Assembly: GCA_905250115.1 (NCBI GenBank) | Contig: CAJNOI010000093.1 | Coordinates: 81,876 to 145,875 of the forward strand | DNA from: Adineta steineri | Lineage: Eukaryota; Rotifera; Eurotatoria; Adinetida; Adinetidae | DNA length: 64,000 nucleotides | Direction: 5' to 3' | Shown: piece by piece, positions 22,531 to 34,414 of the stretch | Layout: each line of letters opens with the position of its first letter | Numbering within the stretch: the stretch's first letter is position 1 | Notes under the pieces: model-generated | Database searches by the model: none | What the model was told of the DNA's origin: nothing | The model's input: the letters and a program-made list of their open reading frames with translations, nothing else | Position numbers and translations under genes: made by a program

Positions 22531-23595
22531 TTATTGTTTTGATGGATAATTAATGTGACTAATAAGAAGTTTTCTATTACTATGAATATTGCCGATAGCA
22601 TTTGTTTCTCGATGAAGTGATGGTTCACGATTTTGATTTTTATGAAAACATCTTTGAATAATTTTGTGAAATTCTTTTCGAAAAATAGTACCCGTCAATG
22701 TATAGAAATAAAAACTAGTTGTATGTGCAAAACTTGTCATTGAACCTAAAACTCGAGTGGCAAAACTTTCTTGAGCAATACGAAGTGTACTCTTTGTAAT
22801 ATTAGCAGTAAATGATGAATAAAGTTGATTGATAGAATATGGTAATGTTGCAATCATAATAACAAGTACTTGAGCAATTAACATACGTAAAAGTTGATTA
22901 TCTGTTCGTCGAAGAATTTGATTATTTCCAGAAATTGTTGGAACTACTCGACGATGTTGACGAACATTATTTAATGTAAGTAAACCAAAGAGAAGCATTA
23001 ATAATGATGGACAAAGTGAATATAAAATCATATACCAAAATCCAATAAATGCACGATAAATACCTTTTTGAGGACTACATGTTCCTATTATATTACCAGA
23101 TTGATTAGTTGTATAATATATTTCATAATAAACAAGCATATGACTATATAAAATCATTATTATTAAACTTAAAATTGGTATTGACCATCGTGCTACTTTT
23201 AATGAACTTAATCGACGAATATTTACATTAGATGAACTATGAAAATATCTATCAAGACATGCTAATAAAATTAACCAACAAGGTATTGCACGTGATGAAT
23301 AATTTGCAAAATTTTCTATTTTACAAATTCCAAGATTGCTATTTGTCATATCTATATTAAAATTATTTGAAAGAATACGTAAAGGTACAATTATATATAC
23401 AACAAATAAACTAAAACATGTTGACCAAAAAAAATATACTGAACATGGTTCACGATTTAAACTTGGACGAGTAAATATAATCAAATTAAATACAAGACCA
23501 ATTGCACCTAAAATAAAATTAGTAAAACCTAATACTAAGATTGTTGTTGTTGCTGCAGAGTTTATTTGTACAATTACATCATTAATAGATGACAT
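22531..23595 (-). CDS. 7TM receptor (rhodopsin-like), intronless
   Basis: 354 residues from ATG 23595 (MSSINDVIVQ); the frame also opens from a TTG upstream that I do not use. Seven helices are visible: LVLGFTNFILGAIGLVFNLI (TM1), YFFWSTCFSLFVVYIIVPL (TM2), SSRAIPCWLILLACLDRYFH (TM3, with LDRYFHS at the DRY site), a TM4 from WSIPILSLIIMILYSHML, TM5 WYMILYSLCPSLLMLLFG, TM6 MLIAQVLVIMIATLPYSINQ (LPYS in place of CWxP), and TM7 with TSFYFYTLTGTIFRKEF. Loop 3 is N-V-R-Q-H-R-R-V-V-P, and the tail is Ser-rich. The LDRYFHSS and FRKEF motifs resemble peptide-receptor-like families much expanded in rotifers. Ligand unknown. Confidence 0.88.
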   Translation of the reverse strand: MSSINDVIVQINSAATTTILVLGFTNFILGAIGLVFNLIIFTRPSLNREPCSVYFFWSTCFSLFVVYIIVPLRILSNNFNIDMTNSNLGICKIENFANYSSRAIPCWLILLACLDRYFHSSSNVNIRRLSSLKVARWSIPILSLIIMILYSHMLVYYEIYYTTNQSGNIIGTCSPQKGIYRAFIGFWYMILYSLCPSLLMLLFGLLTLNNVRQHRRVVPTISGNNQILRRTDNQLLRMLIAQVLVIMIATLPYSINQLYSSFTANITKSTLRIAQESFATRVLGSMTSFAHTTSFYFYTLTGTIFRKEFHKIIQRCFHKNQNREPSLHRETNAIGNIHSNRKLLISHINYPSKQ

Positions 23596-26500
23596 TTTAC
23601 AAATACAATACAATTTTAATTACAATCTATATAGAAGAAAAGAAAAATATCGTTGTATTAATTACGAGTGTTACTTTATCTCAACTTTGTTTTAAAAATA
23701 AAGATTATCTTTATTCTTTACGAAGTAAAGATAAAGTAACAACCCTAATGTTAACCAACATTGATTATCAAAAAGGAACATTCTTTTTTTTCCTAATGAT
23801 TAATAGTGATCTATATACAATTTAATAAAATAATTTTATGGAAAAATAGAAAAACGCAGAAATATAATATTTATGCAAAGATTTTCTTTCATTATATTCA
23901 AGAAAAAAACACGAGAATTTACGTTTTTAGAATAAATCTTATTAAAAAAAAAGAATCAAATAACATCTCTCATTTGAAAAAGTCAAAAAAGAAACTATAT
24001 TCTATAATTACTCTTTGTATTTGACAACGAATGTCTCATCCATACAAAAATTTATTTAAGACGGACATTTTAATCATTATATATATTTGAACTGTAGTTT
24101 AAATATAAGAATAATTTATGAAAGAAAGAAAGAAGATCAATAGAGGAAACAAAAAAAGAAATGATCTAGTGGCTATTTATATAATTCAACAGAAAATAAA
24201 ATTGATGATTAATAACCAGTTATTGAAACATTAATCTTGTGTTTTTGTTTATGTTATTTTAATTTCTACTTTTATATTTAGCAATTCTTAGAAATAATTT
24301 CTATTAAAGAATATTTTCATTAAAAAATTCAATAAATATATTTTATTCAATGTCGATAAAAGAAATCATTTTCAAATTCATCGTTTATGTATTCAATAAA
24401 AAGAAATTCTTTAAAATTTTTTATAAAAAAACGAGGAAAGTTCTTATTACACAAAATTTCTTTAATTAATTTGTATCATAACAGAAAATATTCTGTTAAC
24501 GACATATTTTTGTTTTGTAGGTGTCGATGACAGTTAGAGATTAAATTCAATATTATTTTATTATAATTTAATCAATACAAAATGAAAAAAACAGAGTTAA
24601 ACATGTTCATGTCAATCGAATTTAATAGATAAATTTTATTTTCAACATTTACTAATATTTCACTTATTGATGAACGTGTCTCAAATATGTTCACAGTGAA
24701 ATTTCGTCTTTAAAATTTGTGGTACCATCAAAATAATATCTAAAATAATGAATAAATATTAAAAATAGTATACGTATCAGTATTATTAAAGTTTTTCATC
24801 CAAATAAAAATGTATAGATGTTAAAACTTGCAGTTATTGTATAATACGAGATATGTTCAATAATCTGCTAAAGTATGAGAAGAATTTGCTTTAATTAAAT
24901 ACAATAATGATCAATTTTAAAGGAAACCATGAAAGGTGCACTCGAGACATTTGTTCTCGTAGCACTTGCTCTTCAATAACATTTGCACTCCCGTGATATT
25001 TACTCTTCAATATCAACTGTCGATCTTGAGGATGAGGTTGTGAGTGTGAATGTGGGTGTAAGTGTGGATAGGTGTGGGTATATTATGGTTAATATACTCA
25101 TACTTACATCCTCACTCACACCCACATCCGAAAAGATCTTTCAGAAGTATGCTATTACCTTACAAAACCTATTATGACTCATTCTCACTGAAAACAATTC
25201 TCTGGAATTGTTTACTATTGCTATACTACAATCACAGTTTAATTTTACACGTACTACAGAGTGACACAATATTTCGGAAAAAAACATACTTATCTTTATT
25301 TTATGGCATCATCTCTTCAGCACATACCGAAAAACCTGAGCAAAATCTATCATCAGAATACACGCTAACTTTGAAAATCAGAATTTTTATTTATTATTTT
25401 TCGAAATATTGTAAGACAATAAAAACAACACGTAGTATCATCATTATTCCTTCATTTATGTTTATTTTTACGCTGGGAATCTTTTTTGTTTTTACGAAAT
25501 CCTGTTTGGTTTCGAAGTGCACCCTTTTTTCTGTGTGCTTCTATTGCGTTCCAGAAAGTCAGAGATTATACGTTGAACTTCAAATCTGATTAGATTACCC
25601 GAGAGATCTAGTGCGGTGAGTGTCTAGATGAAAAAGTGTAAGTAAAGATAATTGGTAAGTGAAGAAACAGAATATTTGACTATTGTCTTGTGGGTTTAGA
25701 ATACTTCTTCAAATTTAGATTCTGTACAGCGCTCACGATTGTTGGGTAAAGAGCTGAGTTAAAAAGAAGTTAGAAAGGGTTACGTATGCGTAAAAGTTTT
25801 TGATCTATCAGTTGCTATAATTCTGAAACATTTTTGTGAAAGAAGGAAACAGTACTGGGTTATAAACAATAATCTGTTAATTAGTGCTACGCAAAACAAT
25901 TTGAAGTTCTGTAGATATTGGAAAAATATAGTTCCATATCGGTAATTCATGGATGAGATTGGAGATGTATTTTACATGAGAACTTGGTTTGAGCTATCTC
26001 ATCTGGCAAAATTAATGGGTCCGGTTCGTTTTGCCAAGAATAGTCATTCATTTCGTTACGTGCTTTTGATGACACTACAAGATTAAATGTATAAAACAAT
26101 ATTGATTGATAAAAATAGAAGAAGTACAGAAATTATTGGATAATATCAGATTCATAATGGATGAAAGGCGAATACATGCTAAAACATCAAATTATTGATA
26201 CCTCTTACGAAATCTACTCTATATTTTATTTTGCCAATGAATTACTATTGAAATTACGTTCTTGAGAAAAATTCATTTAGATGAAATGCGTTTTAGGGCA
26301 ACGTTTTTTACAAAAAAAACTTGCTTCGGAAGGATCGTCTCTTGAAGAAATGTTCCGCTTTGGTGGTATGACTATAAGTAATGTGATTGGATGAGAGTGT
26401 TAATGTTGTTGTAAGTCAATTTGCTTTTCATCCTCATTTTCCGTTACATATAGTCAGAGTTACCCATGCTCTCAGGGGAGTGTTTCTTACGTGAGTTTCT

Positions 26501-26834
26501 GAAACGTTATTTCTAACAAGTTAAACTAGCTAGTTTATAGATTGTTAATTTCTTTTAAAATGTTATTTTTATTATTGAAATAGTAATAAAAAAAGTGTTT
26601 AGATGAGATTGAAACGATAAACAAGAAACTATTTTTTCTAATTAAAGGGAATATGATGTTGAAATTGCCATAATAGGGAAAAGAAGTTTTCGAAAGAGAT
26701 TTATAAGTGATAAATTAGTTTATTCACATACATTGTATTAAAGTGATTCTATTTGAATAGAGATTGTAGGAATGAAACATAATTCGTAAGTTAATAAACA
26801 AAAATTAGACTATCATGATAGAAAAAGAATTTAC
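23596..26834. other. long intergenic region with one TGTGGG-like hairpin
   Basis: AT-rich to about 24900, then a less AT-rich stretch (24930-26500) with the hairpin at 25027-25129. The frame at 25062-25589 begins inside the hairpin and shows no domain, so I do not call it. Around 26300-26450 there is mixed-composition sequence with a short frame (GSSLEEMFRFGGMTIS) but no gene structure. Confidence 0.45.
25027..25129. repeat. inverted repeat of degenerate TGTGGG-like hexamers
   Basis: The left arm parses in six-base steps as TGTGAG TGTGAA TGTGGG and then TGTAAG TGTGGA. The reverse of the right arm reads TGTGGG TGTGAG TGAGGA TGTAAG TATGAG. A short AT spacer separates them. The result is a hairpin of about 100 bp in strongly G/T-skewed arms. 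Confidence 0.75.
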
Positions 26835-26987
26835 CTGATATCGATGATAGGTGTTTAAGATCATGTTGAACCGTTGACATACATCGGTCATTGAGCATAG
26901 CATTGTAAATATTGATTGATGATCCAGAACTCGATAGACAAGTTCGACCGGTAACGTATGAAAATTCGCGATAGTTTCATTTGTCAT
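26835..26987 (-). pseudogene. orphan F-box first exon
   Basis: ATG 26987 encodes 51 residues with a good F-box: FHTLPVELVYRVLDHQSIFT, then LCSMTDVCQRFNMILNTYHRYQ. It ends exactly at a consensus donor (CAG|GTAAAT). In rotifer-type F-box genes the next exon usually follows within about 60 bp and encodes leucine-rich repeats. None is visible in the next kilobase downstream. F-box proteins bring substrates to SCF ubiquitin ligases, but this copy probably lost its substrate-binding part. It could also have a distant or very diverged second exon. Confidence 0.55.
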
Positions 26988-27531
26988 TGTAGCTTCTGAT
27001 GAAATGCGTGCTGTATAACGTTGTATGTTGGTAATATAATGTATTCGTGTTTTTTGTTCCTACTTGAGTGAATATATATTCGTCACGCATCATAGATTAC
27101 AAATGATATTACAATTACTTGGTAAAAGGAAAAAACCCTAAGAAAAAAATGACGTCAACTAGAAAATGATAGAATCGATAGAGTAACTGTACGTAACGTT
27201 TTTGTTAAGTTTGTATTTTATTAATATCAAATGATATATAATAGACATGAATATTGTGTTCTCATTATAATCAACAAAGGTTTTATGATATTTTTTCAAA
27301 ATCTATATTGATATTTGATCGTAAAATCAAATACAGATATTTTTTAAAATCGAAAAGAATTTATTCTCACGAAACAGAGTCAAACAAATGACTCAACGAA
27401 AAACATATGATCATTAATTTCATCGTTGACGAATGTTAGTACAATCTGATCTATTGTTCGACGATTTTATTAAAATATTTACAAAATAAATAATTCATAG
27501 TTTTATAATTAATTTAAACAAATTTAATATA
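26988..27531. other. intergenic, nothing recognised
   Basis: AT-rich spacer with no feature. Confidence 0.5.
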
Positions 27532-28284
27532 TTAATTAATATTATTGATAGTTCTCAATTGAATAGGATCTTGAGTAATGTGACTTATAGGTGTTACACG
27601 AGTATAAGAAGGTTTTTTAAAAAAATTCTTTTTAATTCTGGTATAAATAAAAGCAATACTAAAATTATAATTGATATTCATATCATAAAAGTGCACTCCG
27701 AAGAATACCATGATAATTTGTAAATTGAACATAATAATAATGTTCATTTGGTAAATAAACAACATCATGTCAAATAAGAAGTGGACACATTACAATACAT
27801 GTTATTAACAATTCAATTGGAGGGATTATTATATAGAAAGATACAAATTGAATCCAGCGATATTTAAAATATACAATACGACATAAACGAAAAAATGCCT
27901 AAAATAAAATAAAATATTTGTTGGTGTATTCAATAAAATTAATCAAAAGTTAAGTGGCGTTTGCAAAGAGATCTATCTCTATAGTTTTAAATAATACTTA
28001 CCTGATTAATAAAAGTATAATATAGAAGAGGAAATATGTATCCAAAGAATAGACACGATGATGAATTCAAATTAATATTATATAAATCTCGTAATATTGA
28101 TATTGTCATAAATATATGCACAAATACTTATCATCATTTTCTCTTCACGTTTTCAATGATTTAAACATAAATTATGAATAATAAATAGAAATATAATTAA
28201 TGATGTTAAACTTCTAATTATACTATGAACAAATGTGATACAACTAAGAATAAAAGTAATTCTTTTATATTCTTCATCAACCAT
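27532..28284 (-). pseudogene. decayed 7TM receptor of the FRLCR subfamily
   Basis: The first exon (28002..28284, from ATG 28284) and second (27532..27898) retain the exon-intron layout of the intact gene at 18753-19750; the intron here is about 103 bp. Matching pieces include NLNSSSCLFFGYIFPLLYYT and FINQ, then AFFRLCRIVYFKYRWIQFVSFYIII and H-D-V-V-Y-L-P-N-E-H-Y-Y. It has an in-frame stop after L-C-L-N-H, a frameshift in the first exon, and a stop in place of the Trp of ..FWHDIIYL. So it is a clear pseudogene. Helices 5-7 are largely gone. Confidence 0.85.
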
Positions 28285-28749
28285 TATTTAGTAGATTCTA
28301 ATAAACAATTAAATCTAAAATAATTTTTACTTTTTTTTTATTTTACACACTTATTTAATATTAAGTGTTAATATTGACAATAAGAATTTGCTAAAGAATT
28401 CTATATGAATTTAATATATAGATCTAATGTTTATGATATTCTTAGAAAGATATTTTCTTTTAGTCAAACATTAATATAGCTGATTTATCAAAATGAAATA
28501 TTATTTCTATATAAAATTCTCCAATTGATTTGTACATACATTACTTTATGTTTAATTAAATCTCTTCAATAGATAATGGAAACAATTGAAAATAATTTCA
28601 ATGTCTTCATGGTGTGAGAACTCGTTAGTATAGAACAATATGTTTCTTCTTCTGGAAAAAAAAGAAAATATAAATGTCGAAATTATTTTTAATTAGACGA
28701 ACGAGAAAATCTTTAGAATTCTTCAACTGTAATTTTCGTTATTTTTATT
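28285..28749. other. intergenic, nothing recognised
   Basis: AT-rich flank between the receptor pseudogene and the repeat cluster. Confidence 0.5.
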
Positions 28750-28980
28750 GTGTACTCAAAAAGTGAGTACACTTCTAGAATCGGTCAGTGTGTCCGTCCG
28801 GCCGTCCGTATACACGATAACGTTTGAAAGAATAGTCCGATTGAGCTGAAATTTTGTACACAATTCAGTCTCATACAGATCTCGGTCGAGTTCGAAGATG
28901 AGCCTAATTGGTCGGGCCATTCCCGAGTTATTGAAAAAATACTGATATTTCCCTATGATTTTTCTATATTTTTTTGAAGG
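28750..28980 (+). mobile_element. short non-coding repeat element, copy B
   Basis: Starts GTGTACTCAAAAAGTGAGTA, then TCTAGAATCGGTCAGTG, a TCCGTCCGGCCGTCCG run, a block around GTCCGATTGAGCTGAAATTT, and GGTCGAGTTCGAAGATGAGC. It is about 75% similar to 29522-29751 and shares its start with 19874-19914. No open frame. Probably a MITE-like family. Confidence 0.75.
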
Positions 28981-29405
28981 GAAAAATAATATAATGCCAT
29001 TCTCGTAAGCAATTTTTCTACCAGAGTCAAATAAAATTCCACTTATTATATAGCATTCAATGGAGAATTTTACAAGCTACAAGATGGTACTAAATTATAG
29101 GGGTAAACGGGTTGCACACAAGATTGTCCCTATATAATAGGGTGGGTAAACTACAGAAAACTCATATATGTTAATAATGTGTCAGTGCGATATTTGTTTG
29201 TTTTTCATATTACTAATAACACTTTTTCTAGAGTAGATAGAACTCATCAAGAGCTTGAAAATGATGTAAACTAATAGGGGGTAGATATGCTGCATTCGAT
29301 ATGTCGTTAGTATCACACTTATGAAAAATCATGAAAAAGCCATATACCTTAATAGTGTGTCTGTGTGATATTCGTTTGTTCTCCGTAGAGTCAACGTTAT
29401 TTTTA

Positions 29406-29440
29406 TGTACTCGAAAAGTGAAGTTCACAATAGATTGATT
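29406..29440 (+). repeat. fragment of the GTACTC repeat, copy C
   Basis: TGTACTCGAAAAGTGAAGTT matches the first bases of the repeat family only. It may be an internal or truncated end between copies B and D. Confidence 0.45.
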
Positions 29441-29521
29441 TTGATCAATCTGTCTGAAAGAATTCATCCTTGAGCGCACTAAAGAACTACCCCCTAGTCC
29501 CTGCGCATGCCCTCTTTTTAA

Positions 29522-29751
29522 TGTACTGAAAAAGTGAGTACATTACTAGAATCGATCAGTATGTTCGGCCAGCCGTTTACACGATACCTTGCGAAAGGAG
29601 AGTCAGATATTAATGAAATTTCTACACAGTTTAGACTCATAAAGATTTCGGTCGAGTTCGAAGATGAGCCCAGTTGACTGGGCTATTCTAGAGTTGTTAC
29701 AAAAATACTGATATTTCCCTATGATTTCCATATACACTTTTTGCAGTACAC
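29522..29751 (+). mobile_element. short non-coding repeat element, copy D
   Basis: Begins TGTACTGAAAAAGTGAGTAC and ends ..CACTTTTTGCAGTACA, a terminal inverted repeat of about 17 bp. Internal blocks match copy B: TAGAATCGATCAGT, GGTCGAGTTCGAAGATGAGC and ACTGATATTTCCCTATGATT. About 230 bp, non-autonomous. Confidence 0.75.
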
Positions 29752-32700
29752 ATAACTCTCGGATGCAATCCGAAGTTTCCATATTTATTTTCTAGATGGA
29801 ATAGATACAATCATACTAACTAGAATAGATATGTTTTTCAGAGATCTTTAGAATGGACGTTCGATGATGTGAAAATCATCTTTTCAAAATCTAAGATCTT
29901 CTTTTGAGATCTTTTCAAAATCGACATATTCAAAAATTGAATAAATTATCTAAATCGAAATATCGGAAGAGATCACTCGGTACATGTATCAGAATTCGCC
30001 TTTAATTTCATAGATGAATTTTTCCTTAGAAAGAATAAATTTTCTTATTAAAAGTAGACAGAAATCTTTTTTTTTCTTTAAAAGAAAATCTCAACTAATA
30101 ATTTCAATTAAAAAATGTTGATGAGTGCATGAAAATGTCCTAGAATAAGACTTACGATGGATTATGTTCAATATTAAAATAGAATTCGACTCTGAGGATT
30201 TGATAAAACATACCTTTTATCTAAGATTATTTTCTTATTGATTATTAATATTAGTTTTGATTCTTAACAAAATGCAATTATAAGTTTATGTTAGATAATA
30301 GTATTTATTTTTCTTTGTCGTAATTTTAAGATGAAATGAATGTTCAGAGATTCCGAGGTTATCTATTGATAGTTTTCAACTAAAAAGATTTGAATATTTT
30401 TTTATAATTGAATTGATTTGATAAAATAAAGATAATTCTATTAGAATCAATGACTTATGTAAATCAATTATTTCTTTAAGAAAAACTAAAAGAGTTATTC
30501 TATAGATGTATTTTCTTACTTCAAATAACTTTTGAATATAAGTTGGAGGAAAGTATAATATTTTCTAGAAGAATTATATGTTACATTTTCAAAATAGAAT
30601 CAATTTGATTTGTTCGTCAATAAGAACCTTTTTTTTCTTTAAGTTATTAACCATATAATATAAATGAATTGTTTTAATCAATTAATTACACTTGAATCAA
30701 TGTGTCCTTAGAAATAGTTGATGATATTGAAAGAATAATTTTTTTTCGTCGATTACGTAAAAATTCAGTCTCAAGTAGACAATTCAATGTTTAATCGAGC
30801 TTGCAAGTCTTCTGTGTTACAATAAGTGCATCTAGATATCCTTTCTACTTTATTGACACACAAATGCCACTAACAGGACATTGGAGAAATACTAATTTAG
30901 ATTTATTCTATTTATATAATATGGCAATTGAAGCACTCCATAACTTGTATCCAGAATAGATGATACAATCCTTCCTTGTATTACTCTTTCAAAAAAAGTT
31001 AATAGAAATATTTGTTGAAAATAAAATTTTATTTATAGAAATATTCTTCGATCAATAATGTTATAGATTCGTCAATTCTCATCTTTTTTCTTCACATAAA
31101 AACAAGAAATTGAAAGAGAAAACTTAAGTAAGATTCTACAATGGATGAGACTTTTGAAAAACAAAACTAAAATACTAATTCATTCTAATAAAGTCACTTT
31201 CAAGATACAATAGAAACATTTTTTGAAATTTCTTCCTTTCTAATCTGAATAAGTTTGATGTTTTTACAAAAAATTGGTTTTGACTTAATGGAGATTTGAC
31301 AAATATTGATCTCATCATAATTTGGTTATATTTATTACGAGAGATTAATCGAACAAGTGAATTTATTTTATTCTAATTAATACATATAATAATATAGACA
31401 ATTTTTCTCAAAGTATATTAATGAAATTGTTTACTTATTATAAAAATATTTTATATTATTCAACAAATATTTATCTTCTATCTCGAAAATATTATCTTCT
31501 ATTAAATAAATAAATAAATAATTATCTATAGATCAACAATTTCTATCTAGATGAGATTTAACGTTTTTTTAAAGTAAATGACAAATTTTTTGAGATACAA
31601 ATTCAATCGAAAGTCACTTTACTAAAGAAAAATTAGAAAATTGTTATCTGGTCTCTGATGAAATATGAATCGGATCGATTGTAGTATTTTCTGAGATATA
31701 AATTACGACATCCGCAAGTCCGTCATCGTTCATAAATTCTTCATCATATTCTGTATCCTTCGTAAGTTTTTCGTTGGAATTTTCGCATTTGAGATTCAAA
31801 TAAGATATTAACTACTTTACAATTTTGGTCGCTTTTCTACACACACAAAAGGAGAGAAAAAGACAAGAAAATAAATTGCGCATTTTCAGTGTGAAGAAAA
31901 ATCCAATAAACGACGTGTTTTAGCTCTTGTCTACCTGAATTAAAAAGTACCGTTTTTATGCGTTCAGATAAGTGCACTATTTAACGCACCTCTTAGTAAA
32001 AACAAGAAAAAAGCATCTGTTTTTCCTCGATTTTGTCTGGTTCAGTTATGTAATTTACACATGAAATAACAACGAGAGTTTTCAGTTTTTTAATAGATTG
32101 ATTTTTTTGTAAACTTTTCAATTTCTTTGTTTTTCATTATTCACTAAAATAAAAATATTGATTTTTAATATAAAATTTTGCAAAAATATTTTTGATGAAT
32201 TCTAATATCCATACGCAGAAACCTTTTTACGATATAAATATCTATTAATTAAAACAAAATGTTGAAAGAAATCTAAATTGAACAGTAATGAGATTATCAT
32301 GCATAAAATCAAAGAAGATAAAGATAAAATAAATAAATCTATTGACCGGAACGAAATTCTATTGAGCATTTTAATTATTTCATAATTAAAAATAAGAATA
32401 GAAATAGAAATCAGTTTCTACCGACAACACGTCTCAAGGACAGAAATCTTCTTATTCATCATTTCAATATTAATTAGATGAGAATATATTTGTCAAAACT
32501 TTGTCTAGAGATATTTTTATTAACTAATCATATTTAGTTAATGATTTCGAACAATTAGTTTTCTTCAGATCTTACCTCTTCCTACAAATAAATCTAATAT
32601 TATATAGAAATTATAAGAGAAGTAAAAACTTTTTGTTCTTCTTCTTGTTCTTTTTTTTAATAATGAAACTATAGTCAAGTGAAGAGATGACATTAGAAAG

Positions 32701-32845
32701 AATTTGACCTATACTACAGATACGTCGTGAGTGAGACTAAGATTGAGTATTTTATCTAATATATTCTAAATTTAATAAAAGAAACGAAATATAAAGTAAA
32801 TATTCTAATACAATTTTGTTGTTTTTTTAGATTAATAAAATAGGA
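29752..32845. other. long intergenic region, nothing recognised
   Basis: About 3 kb of AT-rich sequence with no frame above background. A small GATC-rich segment near 29880-29930 (AAATCATCTTTTCAAAATC... GATCTTTTCAAAATC) is a local duplication. The right end is the receptor's 5' flank. Confidence 0.45.
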
Positions 32846-33779
32846 ATGGATGACAAACAAATCGTAACTATTTTGATTATCGTTCAAATAAGTGAACTTG
32901 GTTTAAATGCAATTGGATCATGTTTATATGCGATCCCACTTTGTTTAATTCGTCATTTTCATCAACCAATTCATTTTTTAACTTTAAATGTATGTATTTG
33001 TTTAATAGTTTGTTGTAGTTGTTGGACAGTTTATTTAACAATAAATGCATTTTATCCTCAAATATTATTAAATATGAAATCATGTTTACCAATATTCTAT
33101 TTGAATACAATGGTTAATTGTCAAGTTTTATATTCATTATGTATGGTTTCATTAAATCGATTATTTATTATTATTTATAAAACTAAAGGATTATTTCGGA
33201 CAAAAAGATTTGTTCTCTTATGTATTATTATTCAATGGATATGCGGAGCATTAATACCTTTACCAATCTTTGCTTCAAAACTTCCAGTAAAGAAAATTTT
33301 ATTTAAACAAATATTTTCTTTCATTTCTTTTCTTTTCTTTTCTTTAGATTTGTCTTATAACAACTCTTGATTTTAATTATCGAATCTATTTATTAATTAT
33401 TGTTGCAATAATTCCAACACTATGTTTATTTATTACAAATAGTATAATATTTATTTATGCACGTTCATCAACACGACGTGTTCAACCAATTCATGGAAAT
33501 GATATTCAAGCTCCATTACTTACAAATCGTGATGTTCGATTATTAAAACATATGATATTTATGTTTTCAACATTTTTTTGTGGATGGGTTCCAATTTATA
33601 TTTTAACAGTAGTTAATCCAAGTAGTTCTGCAATCTCTTTAGTTCAATTTAATATTGTTCGATTACTACCAGAATTAAGTACATTAATTATTATTTTAGA
33701 TTTATTTATATATAATCATGAATTAAGAAGATATTTTACTAATCGATTACCAAATCGTTTAGGATCTCAAACAAACTAA
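32846..33779 (+). CDS. 7TM receptor (rhodopsin-like), two exons
   Basis: Exons 32846..33286 and 33348..33779, with a 61-bp GT-AG intron carrying a long (TTTTC)n tract, give 290 residues. Helices are visible from VTILIIVQISELGLNAIGSC (TM1) and LTLNVCICLIVCCSCWTVYL (TM2). TM3 ends VSLNRLFIIIYKTK (NRLF at the DRY site). TM4 is CIIIQWICGALIPLPIF; TM5 is YLLIIVAIIPTLCLFITNSI. TM6 has FMFSTFFCGWVPIYILTV (a C-G-W-V-P core like CWxP). TM7 is VRLLPELSTLIIILDLFIYN. The tail is H-E-L-R-R-Y-F-T. It is the only receptor here on the plus strand and belongs to another subfamily. Ligand unknown. Confidence 0.87.
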
Positions 33780-33834
33780 TCATTTCAAATATTCATATAT
33801 ATTCAATTGAATGTTGTCTTCTCTTCTGAGCAGT

Positions 33835-34414
33835 CATCCTATTCCGCAATGTTGAACATTTCAGGAACCAGTTCCGCTCCGGAATCGATTCCGTTCAATT
33901 CCGGGAACTCGATCGACACATAATATCCGATGCCCACTCGAAAATTGATCGAGTTCCGTCCAATTCCGGAATTGGTAGGAATTCCGTGTAATTCCGTAAT
34001 TAGAAGTAGTTCACGCAATTCCGGGATCGGTGGGAATCGGTAGGAATTCCCAGGAATTCCGTCCAATTCCACTGAATTCCGTCTTGATGCAATTCTCGGA
34101 ATTCCGTAACGGAATTAGATCGTATCCAAACGGGATAACTTATCAACACAACACAACAAATGTGGGTGAGGTGGATGGTGTGATGCCGGTACGGAATTCC
34201 GGAATCGGAACCAATTCCCGCAATTCCGGAATCGGTAGGAATTCCGTGCAATTCCGGAATCGGTAGGAATTCCGTTCAATTCCGGAATCGGTCGAACTCG
34301 ATCAATCTCTACTGGGTGTCTTATGTTGTGTGTCGATCGAGTTCCCGGAATTGGACGGAATCGATTCCGGTGCGGAACTGATTCCTACAATGTTCAACAT
34401 CGCGGAATAGGATG
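33835..34414. mobile_element. foldback element built of GGAATTCC/GGAATCGG words
   Basis: The outer arms are inverted. The left begins CATCCTATTCCGCAATGTTG and the right, reversed, CATCCTATTCCGCGATGTTG; similarity continues about 95 bp through GGGAACTCGATCGACACA. The interior is packed with GGAATTCC, GGAATCGG and CAATTCCG words in both orientations. No open reading frame is credible, and no clear target duplication is seen. It sits 55 bp after the receptor stop codon. Confidence 0.85.

Noticed and set aside
23336..24024. Plus-strand frames opposite and beside the intronless receptor
   Set aside because: Antisense shadow of the receptor and Lys/Ile-rich AT sequence downstream of it.
25062..25589. 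175-codon plus-strand frame
   Set aside because: Begins inside the TGTGGG-like hairpin and continues through low-complexity DNA; hydrophobic text without a family or proper start.
33839..34266. Overlapping 70-80-codon frames on both strands (Ile-Pro-Asn-Ser-rich)
   Set aside because: They are translations of the GGAATTCC repeat words; the same repeat is open in several frames.
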